From positions 1 through 11,918 of the forward strand of contig JASLJB010000287.1 of assembly GCA_030152605.1 (NCBI GenBank): 11,918 nt of DNA. Direction: 5' to 3'. The notes beneath the pieces were generated by a model. That model ran no database searches. It saw only the letters and a list, made by a program, of their open reading frames with translations, and was not told the DNA's origin. This stretch comes from Acinetobacter sp. (GTDB lineage Bacteria; Pseudomonadota; Gammaproteobacteria; Pseudomonadales; Moraxellaceae). Below are positions 7,419 through 11,918 of the stretch, in pieces (the first letter of the stretch is position 1; each line of letters opens with the position of its first letter). Both the position numbers and the translations under genes were made by a program.

Positions 7419-8239
7419 TAGGCCACCTTGTTCTGTAGCGTGACCTGCGCCAAACGCGGTTGCGGACGCTGTGCTTCGAGTGCCCCTTTACTGGCACGTT
7501 TCTTGGTAAATCCACGCATCAACTTATATAAGTCTTTCCAACTCATTTCACCAATACAAGGCAGCTCGGTTCCTTGCACCCAAGTCGGATTGCATTTTTC
7601 AAAAAATTCGATTTTTTTGTTTTTAGCGCGCATCTCAGTATGAATCGGTGCGACGGATTCTTTGAGTGGTTGATAATCATCACCAAAATTTAGCAGCCCG
7701 GTTTCAGCATCGTAATAGTCTTGGTAATAGTGCGCACAGTAAGCATCGACCATGTCTTTCAGATGCGCGTGCTCATCATCCACATGCGGATAGTAGGTCG
7801 GATAGTTATTGGCCAGCAATAAATAGGTTTTAAAGCCCTTAGAAATCAACATCCAATATATCGGCTTGGTCGGATGCTTGAGTTTATAGGCGATCAGATA
7901 ACGGATCATGCAACGCTGTAAGGCACGTGAGCCCCAGTATTTTTTCTCAATAATGGTGTCACCACTAAAAAATGCATGTCGTGCTTTATCATGTACCAAA
8001 AAGTCGCGTTCGACCACGGTGGAAAAGCCCACGATGGCATTGCTTTCTGGATCATGGATCAGAAATACGCCGGACTTGCCCAAGAAATCTTGCTCAAATA
8101 AGTCATAGCGTGTGTTTTCATAGTATTTTTCATATATGCCATACATGGTTTTTAACTGCATCACCGTGACTTGCTGCACGGTTTTAAAGCTGCTGTAGGG
8201 CTCTTTTTTAAACTTACGAATCGCTTTCAACTCAATCAT
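7418..8239 (-). CDS. GNAT-like acyltransferase family protein, first gene of GH3 operon
   Basis: The protein has 273 residues from the preferred ATG at 8239, which follows an AGAGAT element at a suitable distance. The frame stays open to an ATG at 8308, but that start has no ribosome site and would add an atypical 23-residue tail. FLIHDPESNAIVGFSTV (59-75) is a GNAT-like strand-turn-strand. FFSGDTIIEKKYWGSRAL (90-107) resembles the CoA-binding strand and loop (K-x-x-G-x-x-A) leading into a helix. GFKTYLLLANNYPTYYP (135-151) is a distinctive aromatic motif. The last 30 residues are basic and probably flexible. The stop codon overlaps the GH3 start by one base. The fold is probable; activity and substrate are not known. 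Confidence 0.8.
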   Translation of the reverse strand: MIELKAIRKFKKEPYSSFKTVQQVTVMQLKTMYGIYEKYYENTRYDLFEQDFLGKSGVFLIHDPESNAIVGFSTVVERDFLVHDKARHAFFSGDTIIEKKYWGSRALQRCMIRYLIAYKLKHPTKPIYWMLISKGFKTYLLLANNYPTYYPHVDDEHAHLKDMVDAYCAHYYQDYYDAETGLLNFGDDYQPLKESVAPIHTEMRAKNKKIEFFEKCNPTWVQGTELPCIGEMSWKDLYKLMRGFTKKRASKGALEAQRPQPRLAQVTLQNKVA

Positions 8240-8345
8240 TTTGAATATCTCTTTTAGGTTTAATCGATATTTGTGACGAGGGATGGTGACGGGTGTAATA
8301 CAGACCATAAACCGTGAAAGTTACACTAATATTTAAACAGGCAAT

Positions 8346-8370
8346 AAAAAAAATCGGCCCGAAGACCGAT
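8346..8370 (-). terminator. Intrinsic terminator of clpB
   Basis: On the minus strand a seven-pair stem (ATCGGTC with GGCCGAT, one G-U pair) closes a TTCG loop of the stable C(UUCG)G type and is followed by eight T. It lies about 60 bases after the clpB stop and separates clpB from the GH3 operon, which therefore needs its own promoter between about 8240 and 8345. No convincing promoter was identified there. Confidence 0.92.
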
Positions 8371-8431
8371 TTCTTAAAATTGATTTTTAACACAGCCTCG
8401 TGCTGGATAGCACCAGATGTGGCGATGTGAC

Positions 8432-11011
8432 TTAGCTCAGTTTGACTTTTTCAAACTCAAGCTGACCGTCCTGACTGCTGACCGTGATGGTATCCCCTGG
8501 GACAAACTGTCCAGCCAGAATTTTTTGCGCCAATGGATTCTCCAACTGTTGTTGGATGGCGCGTTTCAATGGACGTGCACCATAGATTGGGTCATAACCG
8601 GCATCGATAATATGATCAAAGGCGTCATCATCCACGCTGAGATTTAAGTCTCGCTCACTTAAACGTTCACGTAAGCGATCCAATTGAATATCAGCAATGC
8701 CACGGATCTGTGCTTTTTTCAAGGAATGGAACACCACCAACTCGTCGATGCGGTTGATAAACTCAGGTCTAAAATGCTCACCGACCGCGTTCATCACCAC
8801 TTGACGCACTTGCTCTTCAGAAGCCGTATCGCCCAGCTCACGCACATCCTGAGAACCCAAGTTTGAAGTCATCACGATCACGGTATTTTTAAAGTCAATC
8901 ACCCGACCCTGCGAGTCAGTCAGACGACCATCGTCCAACACTTGCAGCAAGATGTTAAAGACATCTGGATGCGCTTTTTCCACCTCATCGAACAACACCA
9001 CACTATACGGTTTGCGGCGAACAGCTTCTGTGAGCACACCGCCCTCTTCATAGCCGACATAGCCCGGAGGCGCACCGACCAAACGACTGACCGAATGTTT
9101 TTCCATAAATTCACTCATGTCGATACGAATCATGGCGTCATCATTGTCAAACATAAAGTTGGCCAAGGCTTTGGTCAGCTCAGTTTTACCCACCCCTGTC
9201 GGTCCAAGGAACAGGAACGAACCACTTGGACGGTTTGGATCAGACAGCCCAGCACGTGAACGACGAATCGCATTGGAGACTGCAACCACCGCTTCGTCTT
9301 GTCCGACCACACGACGTTGTAAGAACGACTCCATTTCAAGCAGTTTCTCACGCTCACCTTGCAGCATTTTCGCCACTGGGATTCCGGTCGCCGCACTCAC
9401 CACTTCCGCAATTTCATTTTCGGTGACTTTGGTGCGGATCAGTTTCGGCTCTTCTGCCTCTTCCTCAAGATTTTCCTGCTCAAGTTGTTTTTGCAACTCA
9501 GGGATGACACCGTACTGCAAACGACTGGCTTCAGCCCAATCGCCTTCACGCTGTGCTTTTTCACAGGCGATCCGTGCTTGATCGAGTTGCACCTGCGCTT
9601 GATTGGTGCCTTCAACCAAGGCTTTCTCTGCGCGCCAAACTTCTTCTAGATCGTTGTATTCGACTTGAACCTCTTGGATTTGTTTTTCCAAATGGCTGAC
9701 TTCGGCTTTGCTCACCGAGTCTTGGTCTTTTTTTACCGCCTCAAGCTGCATTTTCAACTGAATCAAGCGACGATCCAAACGATCCAAGGGTTCAGGCTTG
9801 GAGTCGATTTCCATTTTGATCCGCGATGCTGCCTCGTCGATCAGGTCAATGGCTTTGTCTGGCAACTGACGATCGGTGATATAGCGATGCGACATTTTCG
9901 CCGCCGCAATGATGGCTGAGTCCAAGATCTGCACCCCATGATGCGTGGCATACTTTTCTTTGAGTCCACGTAATATTGCAATGGTGTCTTCAACACTCGG
10001 CTCATCCACCAAGACTTTTTGGAAACGACGTTCTAGCGCCGCATCTTTTTCAATAAACTGACGATACTCATCCAGTGTGGTCGCACCGACACAGCGCAAT
10101 TCACCACGCGCCAGTGCAGGTTTGAGCATATTGCCCGCATCCATTGCGCCGTCGCCTTTTCCGGCGCCAACCAAGGTATGCAATTCATCGATGAATAAAA
10201 TCACCTGACCATCTTGTTTAGCCAGATCATTCAACACCGCTTTCAAACGCTCTTCGAACTCACCACGGTATTTCGCCCCGGCCAGTAAGGCACCCAAATC
10301 AAGCGACAGCACCCGTTTGCCTTTCAGGCTCTCAGGCACCTCGGCATTGACGATACGCTGTGCCAAACCTTCTACGATCGCGGTTTTACCAACACCCGGC
10401 TCACCGATCAAGACAGGGTTGTTTTTGGTTCGACGCGACAACACCTGAATGGTACGGCGAATTTCTTCATCTCGACCAATCACTGGATCGAGTTTGCCTG
10501 CCAAAGCACGTTCAGTCAGGTCGATGGTGTATTTATTTAAAGAATCGCGTTGATCTTCATGGTTGTTGCTCATGACTTTTTCGTCCCCTCGAATTTTGGC
10601 AATCACGTTTTTCAGCTGATCAATATCCAGACCCACCTGTTTCAACACGCTTTGGGTTTTTCCGGTTTCGGCCAAGGCCAATAACACCCAATCCGTAGAT
10701 AAGAACTCATCACCCGCTTTGATGGCAAAACCATCGGCCAGATTTAAGGCACGCACCGCTTCAGGGTTAAGATTGATATCCCCAGTCGGCTGACTGATGG
10801 TGGGTGCATCTTTAAGTGCTTGCTCGAGCTGTTTCTGTAACGCAGGTAAAAGCACGCCCGCTTGTTGTAACAAGCTCAGATTAGAAGGTTCTTTGAGTAG
10901 CGTAGCCAGGAGATGAATCCCCTCAATCGCGCTATGGTCTTTGGACATCGCCAGTGATTGGGCATCGGATAAAGCTTGCTGTAAGCGATTGGTAAATTTT
11001 TCAAAACGCAT
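8432..11011 (-). CDS. clpB: ClpB (Hsp104-type) protein disaggregase
   Basis: This AAA+ chaperone threads aggregated proteins through a hexameric pore, working with DnaK, DnaJ and GrpE in the cytoplasm. The 859 residues match the family length (E. coli 857). Residues 1-145 are the double Clp N-domain. The first AAA+ module has Walker A GEPGVGKT (203-210), Walker B ILFIDE (271-276) and the pore-loop tyrosine 248 in KYRG. Residues about 400-525 are the ClpB-specific coiled-coil M-domain. The second module has Walker A GPTGVGKT (603-610), Walker B VVLFDE (671-676) and pore-loop GYVG near 651. The C-terminal domain includes GARPLKRAIQ. All key residues are intact. The ATG at 11011 follows a GAGGA ribosome site. 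A sigma32-like promoter lies upstream and a strong terminator downstream, so it appears to be a single-gene heat-shock unit. Confidence 0.98.
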   Translation of the reverse strand: MRFEKFTNRLQQALSDAQSLAMSKDHSAIEGIHLLATLLKEPSNLSLLQQAGVLLPALQKQLEQALKDAPTISQPTGDINLNPEAVRALNLADGFAIKAGDEFLSTDWVLLALAETGKTQSVLKQVGLDIDQLKNVIAKIRGDEKVMSNNHEDQRDSLNKYTIDLTERALAGKLDPVIGRDEEIRRTIQVLSRRTKNNPVLIGEPGVGKTAIVEGLAQRIVNAEVPESLKGKRVLSLDLGALLAGAKYRGEFEERLKAVLNDLAKQDGQVILFIDELHTLVGAGKGDGAMDAGNMLKPALARGELRCVGATTLDEYRQFIEKDAALERRFQKVLVDEPSVEDTIAILRGLKEKYATHHGVQILDSAIIAAAKMSHRYITDRQLPDKAIDLIDEAASRIKMEIDSKPEPLDRLDRRLIQLKMQLEAVKKDQDSVSKAEVSHLEKQIQEVQVEYNDLEEVWRAEKALVEGTNQAQVQLDQARIACEKAQREGDWAEASRLQYGVIPELQKQLEQENLEEEAEEPKLIRTKVTENEIAEVVSAATGIPVAKMLQGEREKLLEMESFLQRRVVGQDEAVVAVSNAIRRSRAGLSDPNRPSGSFLFLGPTGVGKTELTKALANFMFDNDDAMIRIDMSEFMEKHSVSRLVGAPPGYVGYEEGGVLTEAVRRKPYSVVLFDEVEKAHPDVFNILLQVLDDGRLTDSQGRVIDFKNTVIVMTSNLGSQDVRELGDTASEEQVRQVVMNAVGEHFRPEFINRIDELVVFHSLKKAQIRGIADIQLDRLRERLSERDLNLSVDDDAFDHIIDAGYDPIYGARPLKRAIQQQLENPLAQKILAGQFVPGDTITVSSQDGQLEFEKVKLS
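10571..10590 (-). promoter_or_regulatory. Probable internal translation start for short ClpB
   Basis: Inside clpB, GAGGGGA (10590-10584) stands ten bases before an in-frame ATG (10573-10571), which is Met147. E. coli makes a short ClpB lacking the N-domain from an internal start at codon 149, in the same linker before the first AAA+ module. The strong ribosome site here suggests the same two-isoform arrangement. It was identified by position and motif only. Confidence 0.55.
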
Positions 11012-11048
11012 TCTTATTCTTCCTCACAACATATTTTGTCTTGACTAC

Positions 11049-11076
11049 TAGATGGGAGTGCTTTGCGGTTTTTCAA
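11049..11076 (-). promoter_or_regulatory. Sigma32-like heat-shock promoter of clpB
   Basis: On the minus strand TTGAAA (11076-11071) and CCCATCTA (11056-11049) are separated by 14 bases. The consensus for RpoH promoters is CTTGAAA with CCCCATNT at this spacing. Transcription would start near 11042, giving a leader of about 30 bases that includes the ribosome site. clpB is a classic RpoH target, which supports the call. Confidence 0.65.
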
Positions 11077-11327
11077 TTGGAATTTGAAAAATATTTTCTA
11101 TTTTATCAAAAACTTAAACCTTAAATTTAAGATAAAAGTCTACTTTAATATGGCGATCAATAGTCATTTTTTCAAGGATATAGATTGGAAAAATTAAGCA
11201 ATACGGCAACAACTCCGTCATTCTTGCTTGAGTCGATCTGCCCTGTCGCGCAACTTCGCTAGATTCACCTAACTTAAGTTTGATGATGTTGAACTGATTT
11301 GAAGTCGAGATCAGGTTTTTGCAGAAT

Positions 11328-11355
11328 AAAAAAAGCTGAGTATTATTTACCCAGC
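11328..11355 (-). terminator. Intrinsic terminator of the OsmC-family gene
   Basis: The minus strand forms an eight-pair stem (GCTGGGTA with TACTCAGC, one G-U pair) with a five-base loop, followed by seven T. It begins about 40 bases after the stop codon at 11394. This makes the OsmC-family gene and clpB separate transcription units. Confidence 0.92.
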
Positions 11356-11393
11356 CTTAACATTGGATGATTTAAAGCAGTTGTAGCGCTGGC

Positions 11394-11816
11394 TTATTCA
11401 GCAGCAATAATTTCGAAATCATGGGTGATTTCAACCCCACCATCGGCGAGCATTTTACTGGCTGAGCAGTATTTTTCAGCAGAGAGTTCGACCGCCTTGG
11501 CCACTTGCTTCTCTTTGACCTGATTTCCGGTCACCACAAAGTGTAAATGTATTTTGGTGAACACCGCCGGAATTGTATCTGCGCGCTCAGCTTTTAACTG
11601 ACAAACTACGCCAGTCACATCCTGTCTAGATTTCTTTAAAATAGTCACGATATCGAAAGAAGCGCATCCACCAAGTCCCATTAAAATCAACTCCATGGGA
11701 CGTGGCCCAAGGTTTTGACCCCCATAAGCCTCAGCCCCATCCATAACCAATTGGTGCCCACTTTCTGATTTTGCTTGAAAAGCAACATTCTCTAACCAAT
11801 GTACACTTGTTTGCAT
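11394..11816 (-). CDS. OsmC-family protein, YhfA-like
   Basis: This is a 140-residue cytoplasmic protein of the OsmC/Ohr fold. It resembles E. coli YhfA from start to end as I recall that sequence, including the opening MQ-x-x-V-x-W, SGHQ near 19-22, PMELILMGLGGCAS (40-53) and LSAEKYCSAS (111-120). The two conserved cysteines, Cys51 in GGC and Cys117 in KYC, match the redox pair that reduces organic peroxides in OsmC and Ohr. YhfA-type members are less well characterised, so peroxidase activity is an inference. A third cysteine is at 72. An AGGTAG ribosome site lies just before the ATG at 11816. A TATGCT box at 11870-11865 could be a -10 element, but no good -35 was seen. It is a single-gene unit closed by a strong terminator. 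Confidence 0.92.
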   Translation of the reverse strand: MQTSVHWLENVAFQAKSESGHQLVMDGAEAYGGQNLGPRPMELILMGLGGCASFDIVTILKKSRQDVTGVVCQLKAERADTIPAVFTKIHLHFVVTGNQVKEKQVAKAVELSAEKYCSASKMLADGGVEITHDFEIIAAE

Positions 11817-11918
11817 TGCAACTACCTAAAAAAAACTATAAATTGACGGGGTAGCGGTAACACTAGCATAAAATGAGTTGAGAAGGAATTTCATCTCTTT
11901 GCTTCTGCTCGACGAGCT

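Larger units (their letters stand above)
11012..11393. other. Intergenic region between the OsmC-family gene and clpB
   Basis: The clpB end holds the sigma32-like promoter and the other end holds the terminator of the OsmC-family gene. Between them no gene was seen. The stretch 11101-11137 contains the 12-base palindrome CTTAAATTTAAG (11120-11131) and TTTTATC/GATAAAA arms (11101-11107 and 11131-11137). Another palindrome, AACTTAAGTT, is at 11271-11280. These could be operators, but AT-rich palindromes also arise by chance. Confidence 0.6.

Noticed and set aside
7418..8308. Longer form of the first GNAT gene starting at 8308
   Set aside because: The upstream ATG lacks a ribosome site, while the ATG at 8239 has one and begins a natural-looking N-terminus.
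9117..9581. Plus-strand open frame of 154 codons opposite clpB
   Set aside because: It lies wholly within the highly conserved clpB frame and its product is Ser/Arg-rich low-complexity sequence, typical of an antisense shadow.

Overview
The window reads as chromosomal DNA of a gammaproteobacterium, most likely Acinetobacter or a close Moraxellaceae relative. That is inferred from the style of the trimeric autotransporter, the AT-rich spacers and the gene types; no rRNA or other marker is present to settle it. All six genes lie on the minus strand, so transcription runs from right to left. No tRNA, rRNA, CRISPR array, insertion sequence or prophage gene was seen.

Right part (11918 to 8346): a YhfA-type OsmC-family gene ends in a clear intrinsic terminator. 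It is followed by a full-length clpB disaggregase gene. clpB has a sigma32-like heat-shock promoter, a probable internal translation start for the short ClpB isoform, and its own strong terminator with a UUCG-type loop.

Middle (8239 to 4694): a tightly packed three-gene operon encodes a GNAT-like protein, a GH3-fold acyl-adenylating enzyme and a second, double-length GNAT-like protein. The first two genes overlap by one base (TAATG) and the last two are one base apart. GH3 enzymes activate carboxylates as acyl-adenylates, so the operon may make or modify an amide-linked small molecule. The substrate is unknown. This is the best candidate in the window for an undescribed pathway.

Left part (4693 to 1): a 935-base AT-rich spacer holds palindromes and competing hairpins. 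It precedes a long trimeric autotransporter adhesin gene that runs off the left edge; 1252 codons are visible and the membrane anchor is missing. The adhesin has an extended signal peptide, two separate YadA-like head domains, several necks and stalk segments, and a short collagen-like Gly-X-Y stretch. An exact 80-bp direct repeat inside the gene suggests stalk modules have been duplicated or homogenised.
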